A DNA stretch of 33,409 nucleotides from NCBI RefSeq assembly GCF_001557115.1, contig NZ_LSKQ01000156.1, positions 1-33,409 on the forward strand. The letters run 5' to 3'. Under the pieces are notes generated by a model. That model made no database searches and had not been told where the DNA came from. It saw only the letters and a program-made list of their open reading frames with translations. Of the stretch, positions 7,831 to 14,315 are shown piece after piece. Position 1 is the first letter of the stretch, and each line of letters starts with the position of its first letter. Source of the stretch: Erythrobacter sp. CCH5-A1. Lineage in GTDB: Bacteria; Pseudomonadota; Alphaproteobacteria; Sphingomonadales; Sphingomonadaceae. The translations under genes and the position numbers were made by a program.

Positions 7831-8321
7831 CGGCCGTGCTGCGGCTTACGCCCGGACCCACGCAGCGTGAATTGGCACCCGACAGACGATTGCGGCGCGT
7901 CGTTCCGCTGCGTTCCACCTTCAGCGCGCGCAGTGTCAGTGCTTCGCGCAGCAACAACTCTATTGCGACATTGACGCTGCGCAAATTATGCTTGCTGATG
8001 CTCTTGGAAGACAGCCATGACGGTAAGCGCAATAGCACCACACTGGACACAGTTTACATGGACAGTTAAGGTATCGGAATTTACATAATATATATTTATC
8101 TCATCAATAACGATAATTATCGTTAAATATCATAAGCTTGTGTTGGAAAATTTCGTCGCGATGCGGGCCTTACGTGAAGTCCACGTCCCTCCCGGCTAGC
8201 GTCTCAAGCTGCCATCTGCATTCTTAATGCAAACGGGCAGCCGTCGGTCTGCGGTGCGCTGTGTCAAGTCGACGCGCAGCTCGAGCAGTCAGGCCGAGGT
8301 ATGCTCGGGCGCCTCGCTTGG
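7831..8321. other. Gene-poor 490-base stretch with an AT-rich patch
   Basis: No convincing gene is present. Small open frames here lack family resemblance and a good ribosome binding site. From about 8070 to 8150 the base composition drops sharply to AT-rich, unlike the rest of the window, and contains the palindrome listed separately. Just before it, GGACACAGTT (8045) and GGACAGTT (8060) form an imperfect direct repeat. The stretch separates bchJ from toxin-antitoxin remnants and is probably the edge of an acquired segment. Confidence 0.5.
8108..8125. promoter_or_regulatory. 18-bp perfect palindrome in AT-rich DNA
   Basis: TAACGATAATTATCGTTA reads the same on both strands. The core GATAATTATC resembles half-sites of Fur-type boxes, but the spacing differs from the classic 19-bp Fur box. 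It is not next to an obvious gene start: the nearest genes end (bchJ) or end from the other side (the Xre-like antitoxin). It may be an operator of a lost gene or an island-borne site. Confidence 0.4.
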
Positions 8322-8675
8322 CTAGGCATAAGCCCCGTTATAGACGCGCTCAAGGTAATGATAGACCCATTCAACTTTGCCGTCCTTGACGTGCTCCATT
8401 GCTGTCTTGGTGCCCATCGATACGATTGGAGTGTGTTTGAACCACTCCACGGCACCTTCAAGCGAGCCGGCCATTTCGGTTGCGAAAGCCAGCAGGCGGA
8501 CCAGCGGTGCCAAGGCCTCGTGACCCTTTCTACCAAGCGGCTCTGCCGCCAAGGTGTTGCGGTTCACGCCGACCATTCCAGCCAGCTCGGCGAGCGAAAT
8601 GTTCAGTTTCTCTGCCAAGGCGCGCGGATTTATCGATCCGCTGTCAATCACAACCGGGTTCTGGGGATCGGGCAT
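8322..8675 (-). CDS. Xre/MbcA/ParS-family antitoxin (orphan)
   Basis: 117 residues. The N-terminal half has a helix-turn-helix-like segment (LAEKLNISLAELAGMVGVNR). The C-terminal half is the DUF2384/MbcA-ParS-Xre toxin-binding domain, with AVEWFKHTPIVSMGTKTAME and ending YLERVYNGAYA, close to the family's usual 'i..GaYA' terminus. Such proteins neutralise RES-domain toxins that degrade NAD. AAGGAGA lies about ten bases before the chosen ATG at 8675-8673. No RES toxin gene follows; downstream DNA to bchJ is empty of recognisable genes. It is therefore either a solitary antitoxin or the remnant of a pair. It faces away from the ParD-like gene. Confidence 0.75.
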   Translation of the reverse strand: MPDPQNPVVIDSGSINPRALAEKLNISLAELAGMVGVNRNTLAAEPLGRKGHEALAPLVRLLAFATEMAGSLEGAVEWFKHTPIVSMGTKTAMEHVKDGKVEWVYHYLERVYNGAYA

Positions 8676-8909
8676 GGTCCTGAATCTCCTTGGCGCGAGA
8701 TAGTGTATTCGCTGCACGAAATCGAGGCAAACCGGCGCTTGGCGCAGGAAAATCTGAGACAGCGATGGTGAGCTGTCCTGCCGCGGCAGGACGCGCCAAG
8801 CTTGCCCGGTGAGATCCGATCACGCTCCGTCTGTCCCGACGGTTCATTCCGTCCCGGTCCGTTTCCTCCTGCGCCAATCATATGGTACCTTCGTCACGAG
8901 GAGCAAACT

Positions 8910-9239
8910 ATGCCGACCGTCCGCAAAACCATCACGCTGAGCGACGCGCAGGATATCTGGATCAAGGCTCAGATTGCACGGGGGCTATTTACCAGCGACA
9001 GCGAGTATATCCGTGATCTCGTGCGCCGCGATCAGGAGGAGCAGGGCAAACTCGCTGAACTGCGCAAGGCAATGAACGAAGGGATCGACAGTGGCCTAAG
9101 CGAGCGGTCGCTTGACGATATCTGGACCGAGGGAGAAGGGCGCGCGAAACGTGGGCTTGCCGATGCCGAGGCGGGACGCACCGTCTCTGCCAAGGACGTT
9201 CATGCCGGAATAGCCGCCAGGCATGACTGGGCATCTTGA
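8910..9239 (+). CDS. ParD-family (CopG-like) type II antitoxin
   Basis: 109 residues with an N-terminal ribbon-helix-helix: the strand TVRKTITLS, then helices DAQDIWIKAQIARG and SDSEYIRDLVRRDQEE. The helical toxin-binding region LAELRKAMNEGIDSGLSERSLDDIW follows. It is longer than most ParDs because of a 25-residue tail. ACGAGGAG sits seven bases before the ATG. ParD represses its own promoter and binds ParE toxin. A ParE start appears to overlap its 3' end but is interrupted after 16 codons (see the adjacent remnant), so the antitoxin probably stands alone. Confidence 0.8.
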   Translation: MPTVRKTITLSDAQDIWIKAQIARGLFTSDSEYIRDLVRRDQEEQGKLAELRKAMNEGIDSGLSERSLDDIWTEGEGRAKRGLADAEAGRTVSAKDVHAGIAARHDWAS

Positions 9240-9400
9240 AGACCCTGTTGAACGCGCAAGCAGCCCGCGATGATCCGAACGGGACTCTGACTGGACGTGC
9301 CAACGCCAGTATTGCTAAGTCGGAGGCGGTCGAACACTAGGTGGCTGAGCTGATCCGTGCCGAGCGTTGGGAAAAATGTGGGTAAAGAATTACAATGGTC
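9223..9400 (+). pseudogene. Possible remnant of a ParE-type toxin gene
   Basis: An ATG at 9223 overlaps the parD-like gene by 17 bases, the usual arrangement for parE, and starts MTGHLED. A stop follows after 16 codons. Beyond it, short open pieces in other frames (for example AELIRAERWEKCG near 9345) only vaguely recall ParE helices. No intact toxin reading exists before the AT-rich patch at 9370. The evidence is positional more than sequence-based. Confidence 0.25.
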
Positions 9401-9682
9401 TTTTAAATTGCTGATATAAATTACGTTTTATTAGTAAAAAGTCGGACACCCTCTCCGCCACTAGCTTTTGAGAAAATTGCGTTTCATCAATTCCAGCGCG
9501 CCACCAAGCGCGCCTCGCGTTTCCCCATGAGGGCGCCGCATCCCTTCCCGGAAAGCCCGCCCGATCCGCGCGCCACGGCTATGCGACAATCGCTCCGGTC
9601 GCGTCCCGGGCCGCACGAGACGTTGGAGCTTCACTGATAGTTTTCCATTGCCGCACCGGACTTTGTTGGCAATCTTCGCGCC
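9240..9682. other. Gene-poor 440-base stretch between the antitoxin and the ECF sigma gene
   Basis: The left part carries the possible toxin remnant. Positions 9370-9440 are AT-rich, then composition returns sharply to high GC at about 9450, where the tRNA-Ser-like sequence lies. The right part (9480-9682) must hold the promoter of the sigma factor operon. I could not pick a confident ECF-type -35/-10 pair by eye. A leftward open frame here (9844 to 9461) is the shadow of the sigma gene. Confidence 0.45.
9451..9461 (+). other. tRNA-Ser 3'-end-like sequence, possible attachment-site scar
   Basis: CCTCTCCGCCA is the typical acceptor-stem end of alphaproteobacterial tRNA-Ser genes including the CCA. 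No tRNA body precedes it; the upstream DNA is AT-rich. Integrases that use tRNA genes leave such a short copy at the far end of an island. The base-composition jump at exactly this place supports an att remnant, but an 11-base match can be chance. Confidence 0.3.
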
Positions 9683-10228
9683 ATGACATCGGCCGACGGG
9701 GAGACGGACAACGCTTTGGCGGCTGCTGCTGCGGGGGGTGACCGTAACGCTTTCGGCGATTTGCTCGAACGCCACTACGATCGCATTCACCGCCTTGCCT
9801 GGCAGATCACCGGATCGCGCAATGACGCGGACGACATCTCGCAAGACGTGTGCTGCACGCTGGTGGCCTGCATCGGCGATTTCCGGGGCGACGCGAAGTT
9901 TTCAACCTGGCTCTATGCGATCGTGGTCAATCAATGCCGCGCGCATCATCGCCGCCGCAGTGCCATCAGGCGTTTGGCGCAAGGCCTTGAAACGATGGTC
10001 CGGTTCTCCGCCGTGTCCGACGGACGCGATGCCTATGACGCTGCCTGGCTGAAGAGTGCGATCGCGCAGCTGAAGCCGGACCTGCGCGAAACCCTCGCGC
10101 TGGTCGTGGGGCAGCAGCTTTCGCACCGCGAGGCGTCGGAGGTTCTGGGTGTGGCCGAAAAGACGATATCCTGGCGCATGCACGAAGCCCGCCGCCTCTT
10201 GTCGGGCACCGGATCCGGCGCGCCATGA
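9683..10228 (+). CDS. ECF-type RNA polymerase sigma factor
   Basis: 181 residues with both sigma domains of the extracytoplasmic-function class. Region 2 spans about residues 25-95 ([46 protein letters not shown]). Region 4 spans about 120-172, with the helix-turn-helix [24 protein letters not shown]. It redirects RNA polymerase to a small regulon. The stop overlaps an ATG (ATGA at 10225), but the next real gene probably starts at 10336, 107 bases on. The two following genes very likely form one operon with it. No classical zinc-binding anti-sigma gene is adjacent; the TPR membrane protein downstream is the best candidate regulator. The ATG at 9683 lacks a clear ribosome binding site. Confidence 0.88.
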   Translation: MTSADGETDNALAAAAAGGDRNAFGDLLERHYDRIHRLAWQITGSRNDADDISQDVCCTLVACIGDFRGDAKFSTWLYAIVVNQCRAHHRRRSAIRRLAQGLETMVRFSAVSDGRDAYDAAWLKSAIAQLKPDLRETLALVVGQQLSHREASEVLGVAEKTISWRMHEARRLLSGTGSGAP

Positions 10229-10335
10229 TCCGCCTCGCAGAAAAATTTCACGCCGCCGCCAAGGATTTTCCGGCGAGCGCTCTCTCAGGAAACATGCGGC
10301 ACGTTTTGGTGCCGCTGTCTGGAAGGAGAGCTCGC

Positions 10336-12054
10336 ATGAAGAATCTATCCCTATGGGCCGCGCTGGGTGCGCTCGCCACTTTGGCGGTCGCCTGCGCCGG
10401 TCCGAACGAGAAAGTGGGGCGCAATGGCACGGTAGCGGAAGAAGGTGCCACCGCAGTCGACGTCGCGGAACCGCCAGCCATGGCGGTCGCGCCCGCCGAC
10501 ATGGCAGCCCCTGTGAGCCCCCAGCTTGCCATCGCGCCGGCCCCGGTCGTCGTGACCGGCTCGCGGGTCAGCGGCGTCTCCCCGCCTGTCTTCAACGAAG
10601 AGCGGGGGTATTACTACGATCAGGGACGCGACAAATTTGCCTCCGCCGAGCAGAACACGTTCAAGGCGGTGGGGCAGGAGCCGGTTTCGACCTTCTCGAT
10701 CGATGTCGATACCGCTTCCTACAGCTTCATGCGCGCATCGCTCGCCCGCGGTGTCCTGCCGACTCCGCAGGCGGTTCGCGCCGAGGAAATGATCAACTAC
10801 TTCGCCTACGATTATCCCGCGCCCGCCTCGCGCGAGCAGCCGTTCAGCACGACAGTGGATGTCTTCCCGAGCCCCTGGACCAAGGGGCGCAAGATGGTGC
10901 GGGTCGGCATCAAGGGCTATGAGCTGCCGGCCTCCGCACTGCCGCGCGCGAACCTCGTGTTCCTGATCGACACTTCGGGTTCGATGAATGCACCCAACAA
11001 GCTGCCGCTTGTCCAGCGATCGCTGCTGATGCTGCTGGAGCGGTTGGGGCCCGAGGATAGCATCGCGATCGTCACCTATGCCGGCAGCGCCGGTGTCGCT
11101 CTGGCGCCGACCCCGGTGCGCGACAAGGCCCGCATCGCCTCGGTCATCGAAAGCCTCGGCTCCGGCGGCAGCACGGCGGGCGCGGAAGGCATCCGCCAGG
11201 CCTATGCCCTTGCTGCGCGCAATCTCGATCCCAAGGGCGTGAACCGCGTGATCCTCGCCACCGACGGCGATTTCAACGTTGGCATCACCAGCACCGACGA
11301 GCTCAAGGGCTATGTCGAGCGCGAGCGCGAGAAGGGCATTTTCCTCTCGGTGCTGGGCTTCGGCATGGGCAACTACAACGATGCCCTGATGCAGGCGCTG
11401 GCGCAGAACGGGAATGGCAATGCGGCCTATGTCGATACCGTCGGCGAGGCGCGCAAGGTGCTGGTCGAGGAGGCGACCTCGACCCTGTTCCCGATCGCCA
11501 AGGACGTGAAGATCCAGATCGAATTCAACCCCGCCACTGTCGCCGAATACCGCCTGGTGGGCTACGAGACACGGATGCTGAAGCGTGAGGACTTCGAGAA
11601 CGACAAGGTAGATGCAGGCGAAGTAGGCTCGGGGCAAAGCGTGACCGCGCTGTACGAGATCGTGCCGGTCGGCGGCCCGAGCGCTCTGGGCTCGCTTCGC
11701 TATGCGGCGGAGCGCAAGCCTGCCGGTTCTGCTGCCGAGGAGTACGGCTTCGTCAAGATCCGCTACAAGCGCCCCGATGCTTCGGTCAGCAAGCTGCTCT
11801 CGACACCGATCGGTCGTTCGCGCGAGGTTGCGCGCTTCGATGCCGCGCCGCGCGATGCGCGCTTCGCCGTGGGCGTGGCGACCTTCGCCGAGCTGCTGCG
11901 CGGCGGGCGTTACACCGGGGCGATGACCTATGCCGATGTCCTCGAAATGGTCGCGCCGGCGGTGGGCCGCGACGAATTCGGCTATCGCACCGAGTTCGTG
12001 CAGCTCGTCCGGGGTGCCAAATCCGCCGCGTCGATGGCAAGATTGGGAGAGTGA
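10336..12054 (+). CDS. VWA-domain lipoprotein (YfbK-like)
   Basis: 572 residues. The start at 10336 has a strong GGAAGGAGAG and opens with a lipoprotein signal ending LAVAC (Cys 20), so the protein is probably membrane-anchored in the periplasm. A Pro/Ala-rich linker follows, with DVAEPPA (about 43-49) and VVVTGSRVS (71-79). The YfbK-type N-terminal region (TFSIDVDTASYSFMR) comes next, then a VWA domain with the metal-binding MIDAS motif DTSGS at 212-216 and TDGDFNVG later. The C-terminal DUF3520-like region ends the protein. A longer reading from 10225 overlaps the sigma stop, but its extra 37 residues look random. VWA proteins usually mediate metal-dependent protein contacts; the partner here is unknown. 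Confidence 0.85.
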   Translation: MKNLSLWAALGALATLAVACAGPNEKVGRNGTVAEEGATAVDVAEPPAMAVAPADMAAPVSPQLAIAPAPVVVTGSRVSGVSPPVFNEERGYYYDQGRDKFASAEQNTFKAVGQEPVSTFSIDVDTASYSFMRASLARGVLPTPQAVRAEEMINYFAYDYPAPASREQPFSTTVDVFPSPWTKGRKMVRVGIKGYELPASALPRANLVFLIDTSGSMNAPNKLPLVQRSLLMLLERLGPEDSIAIVTYAGSAGVALAPTPVRDKARIASVIESLGSGGSTAGAEGIRQAYALAARNLDPKGVNRVILATDGDFNVGITSTDELKGYVEREREKGIFLSVLGFGMGNYNDALMQALAQNGNGNAAYVDTVGEARKVLVEEATSTLFPIAKDVKIQIEFNPATVAEYRLVGYETRMLKREDFENDKVDAGEVGSGQSVTALYEIVPVGGPSALGSLRYAAERKPAGSAAEEYGFVKIRYKRPDASVSKLLSTPIGRSREVARFDAAPRDARFAVGVATFAELLRGGRYTGAMTYADVLEMVAPAVGRDEFGYRTEFVQLVRGAKSAASMARLGE

Positions 12055-12075
12055 TGGTGCCGGGTCGGAGATACG

Positions 12076-13107
12076 ATGGCGGACAATGATGATCTGACCG
12101 GGTTATTCCCCGACCCGCCCCCGCCGGACGGCGACCGGCGCAGCAAGGCGATCGAGGCCGCGCTGCGCCGGTTTGACGAGGCGCATGCACAGCCGGATGC
12201 CGACAACGGGACGATGCCGCCCGCTTCCCCAGCGGCGCCGAACCGGACGAAGTTTGCGGTGCTGGCCAGCGCCGCGTTGGTTGTGATGGTGACCGTTCCG
12301 CTGCTCATGACGCAGCGCTTCGGCCCGGATTCGCTCGTTCAAGCGCCGCCACCCTCGGCGAGCGAGCGCGTCACGACGTTCGACGTTGCCGAACCTCCGG
12401 CCTTGGACGAGGCTCCGCCTCCGCTCGTGTTCGAGGCCGCACCTGCCGATGCGGTGGCACCGCCGCAGCCGATGATCGCGCCTCCGGCAGTGGCGCCGCC
12501 AGCCGAGAACCGTGCGGATGCTGCCGCGCCGCAGGTTGCTGGAGCCGCGCCGTTGGCGATCCAGCCATCGACCCCGCCGCGCGCCGCAATGCGCGAGGAG
12601 AGTGCCGAGCGCGCCGATCCGCTGGTCGTGACCGGATCACGCGTGTCGCGTTCCGAAGCGGCTGAACCCGTCCGCGATCGCCGCCGCGCTGCAACGGGTC
12701 GCCAGATCAGGGTTTGGCAGGAATGCACCGTGGCCGACGAGCGGAGAAACGCGCGCCTCTGTGCGGCCCGGCTGGGCACCGCGCCCGGCGCTGAAGAGAT
12801 TGCGCGCGGCCTCAGATTGGCGTTTCGAGGCGAGGACGCAGATGCTGCAAAGGCGTTCGACCGGGCGCTCGCTGCGGCGCCGGGCTCGACCGGCGCGCTG
12901 CTCAATCGCGCGCTCGTCCGCCAGCGCCTAGGCGATCTGGACGGCGCCCGGGCGGATCTTGATCGGGCAATCCGATCCAGTCCCGGCGACGCGCGAAGCT
13001 ATTATTTCCGGTCACTTCTGCTCAGAAGGAGCGGCGACCGCGATGGTGCCGACGACGATCTTCAAAAAGCGATCGATCTTGCAGGCGGTGAAGCGCGCAA
13101 GCGCTGA
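12076..13107 (+). CDS. Single-span membrane protein with periplasmic TPR repeats, ECF-operon partner
   Basis: 343 residues. The first 57 are polar and cytoplasmic (DNDDLTGLFPDPPPPDGDRR). One transmembrane helix lies at about 59-78 (KFAVLASAALVVMVTVPLLM). A long Pro/Ala linker (85-180) leads to VVTGSRVS at 184-191. Residues about 242-337 contain two to three tetratricopeptide repeats (AFDRALAAAPGSTGALLNRALVRQRLGD, then ARADLDRAIRSSPGDARSYY). The topology, with a short cytoplasmic head, one helix and a periplasmic sensor, resembles anti-sigma factors, but no known anti-sigma domain is recognised. It starts 21 bases after the VWA gene. It shares two linker motifs with that protein. Confidence 0.75.
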   Translation: MADNDDLTGLFPDPPPPDGDRRSKAIEAALRRFDEAHAQPDADNGTMPPASPAAPNRTKFAVLASAALVVMVTVPLLMTQRFGPDSLVQAPPPSASERVTTFDVAEPPALDEAPPPLVFEAAPADAVAPPQPMIAPPAVAPPAENRADAAAPQVAGAAPLAIQPSTPPRAAMREESAERADPLVVTGSRVSRSEAAEPVRDRRRAATGRQIRVWQECTVADERRNARLCAARLGTAPGAEEIARGLRLAFRGEDADAAKAFDRALAAAPGSTGALLNRALVRQRLGDLDGARADLDRAIRSSPGDARSYYFRSLLLRRSGDRDGADDDLQKAIDLAGGEARKR

Positions 13108-13206
13108 TCAACATGGACCGCCCGCCGCAGGCCGGATCGATCCCGGCGCGCTGCATGATTTCCTTTGTGTCCATCGGGTGGAAGGGCTGGGGCTTTTCGC
13201 AGCCGA

Positions 13207-13320
13207 TCAGGCCATCAGCGTCGGGCTGGCCGGGATGATCGCATAGGCGAGGCTGGCGACCGTCAGCACGATGGCGAAGGCTGCGGAAGCGAGGCGGGCG
13301 GCGGTGTCGGAAGCGTACAT
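13207..13320 (-). CDS. 37-residue single-span peptide, copy 1 of a tandem pair
   Basis: The peptide starts MYASDTAARLASAAFAIVL and ends AIIPASPTLMA, with one hydrophobic helix between. AAGGACC lies eight bases before the ATG at 13320-13318. It is the same length as, and about 57 percent identical by eye to, the neighbouring peptide at 13356-13469. Conserved positions are MYA..TA.R at the start, AAF..V in the helix and AIIPASP.L.A at the end. That pattern, with a ribosome binding site for each, argues for a real gene despite its size. I do not recognise the family; function unknown. It is convergent with the TPR gene. Confidence 0.7.
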   Translation of the reverse strand: MYASDTAARLASAAFAIVLTVASLAYAIIPASPTLMA

Positions 13321-13355
13321 TGGTCTGGTCCTTGGGTCTGGTGTTGCGGCAGCGA

Positions 13356-13469
13356 TCAGGCGACGAGCGAGGGGCTGGCGGGGATGATCGCGAAGGCGAA
13401 GAAGGCGGCCGAGATCACGACCGAGAAAGCGGCGGCGAAAAAGCGGTTGGCGGTTTCGTTGGCGTACAT
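13356..13469 (-). CDS. 37-residue single-span peptide, copy 2 of a tandem pair
   Basis: The peptide starts MYANETANRFFAAAFSVVI and ends AIIPASPSLVA. ACAGGAGAC lies about seven bases before the ATG at 13469-13467. This is the promoter-proximal member of the pair; copy 1 follows 35 bases later on the same strand. The polar N-terminus (about 9 residues), one hydrophobic helix and the conserved IIPASP C-terminus suggest a small inner-membrane protein. Longer in-frame readings upstream begin without a ribosome binding site. The conserved length, substitution pattern and ribosome sites support translation. Function unknown. Confidence 0.7.
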   Translation of the reverse strand: MYANETANRFFAAAFSVVISAAFFAFAIIPASPSLVA

Positions 13470-13501
13470 GTGAGGTCTCCTGTGAGTGTCTTGCGGTGTT
13501 T

Positions 13502-13518
13502 CCCGGGACCATCCCGGG
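13502..13518 (-). other. GC-rich hairpin upstream of the twin peptide genes
   Basis: CCCGGGA-CCA-TCCCGGG forms a 7-bp stem with a 3-base loop, 33 bases upstream of the copy 2 start. No U-tract follows on either strand, so it is not a standard terminator. It may be a leader structure or an operator for the peptide genes. Confidence 0.3.
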
Positions 13519-13621
13519 GATGCCGGATACCTTGCATCAGCCGTGCCAAACTCGGAAAATGGCGGAATTCTGCGGTTTCGTAGCTTGCACGCAGCCAACA
13601 CGGCGTTCAGCCGGACGAAAG

Positions 13622-13640
13622 CTTGGGGAAAATTCCCAAG
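13622..13640 (-). terminator. Possible weak terminator after the hyu operon
   Basis: CTTGGG-N7-CCCAAG makes a 6-bp stem 40 bases past the stop of the last operon gene (13680). The loop carries AAAATT. The following leftward bases are CTTTCG, a poor U-tract, so termination efficiency is doubtful. Confidence 0.3.
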
Positions 13641-13679
13641 TGTTGGCGAAGTCGGTTCTTGTGCGAGGTGAGAGCCGCG

Positions 13680-14315
13680 TCAGGCGGCGTGTTCGGCGAG
13701 GTAGGCGAGCGCCTCGGCCTCGGAAATGACCTCGGCATATTTGGCCTGAAGGTCGAACAGGTTCGCCTCGTGCGGGGCAGGATGGCGGTCGGCACAGGCC
13801 TCGCGCACCACCAGCGGGACAAAGCCATATTGCATCGCGTCGAGCGCCGAGGCGCGGACGCAGCCCGAGGTGGAATAGCCGGTGATCAGAAGGGTATCGA
13901 TCCCGTCGGCATGGAGCGCCTCGGCAAGGCCGGTGCCGAAGAAGGCGCTGGGATATTGCTTGGTGAACACCCGCTCGCCCTGACGCGGCATCAGTTCGGG
14001 CGGGAAGGCGCCGAGCGGCGAGCCCTCGACGAAGGCCGCGAGTACGGGCGCCTTCCTGTAGAACACCCCGCCGTCCGAGCCATCGGGCTTGTAGCGGACA
14101 TTGGTGAACACCACCGGCACCCCTGCCGCCCGCGCCGCCGCGGCCAGCCGCGCATTGCTGTCGCGCGCCGCCGCAGCGGTTTCCATGAACAGCGCCGAGC
14201 CCTCGGTCAGATAGGCCGCCACGACATCGACGATCAGCAAGGCCGGGCGCGTCCCCGGCTGGAGACGACCCTCATAGACCCCGGCATAATTGTCGGACGC
14301 CGAGGTGCCGGCCAT
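13680..14315 (-). CDS. Isochorismatase-fold cysteine hydrolase
   Basis: 211 residues in the isochorismatase superfamily, which includes N-carbamoylsarcosine amidohydrolase and maleamate amidohydrolase. The catalytic triad is visible: D30 in ALLIVDVVAAYL, K119 in FTKQYPSAFFGTGL, and nucleophile C152 in GYSTSGCVRASALDA. The downstream VVREACADRHPAPHEANLFD is typical of amide-cleaving members. It would release ammonia from an amide or ureido acid in the cytoplasm. Its ATG overlaps the stop of the CoA-transferase gene (TGATG), so it is the last gene of a coupled operon. Longer readings beginning at 14735 only extend into the CoA-transferase. Sequence alone does not settle the substrate. Confidence 0.85.
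   Translation of the reverse strand: MAGTSASDNYAGVYEGRLQPGTRPALLIVDVVAAYLTEGSALFMETAAAARDSNARLAAAARAAGVPVVFTNVRYKPDGSDGGVFYRKAPVLAAFVEGSPLGAFPPELMPRQGERVFTKQYPSAFFGTGLAEALHADGIDTLLITGYSTSGCVRASALDAMQYGFVPLVVREACADRHPAPHEANLFDLQAKYAEVISEAEALAYLAEHAA

Noticed and set aside
7758..8069. Open frame overlapping the end of bchJ
   Set aside because: It has no ribosome site or family match, runs in another frame through bchJ, and ends in the AT-rich patch.
10225..10335. Extended start of the VWA gene overlapping the sigma factor stop (ATGA)
   Set aside because: The 37 extra residues look random, while the start at 10336 has a strong ribosome site and a proper lipoprotein signal.
13680..14315. Assigning the hydrolase as N-carbamoylsarcosine amidase and the locus as creatinine degradation
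   Set aside because: HyuAB plus this fold would fit the last steps, but no creatinine deaminase or sarcosine oxidase is present, and the CoA-transferase and lyase are unexplained by that pathway.
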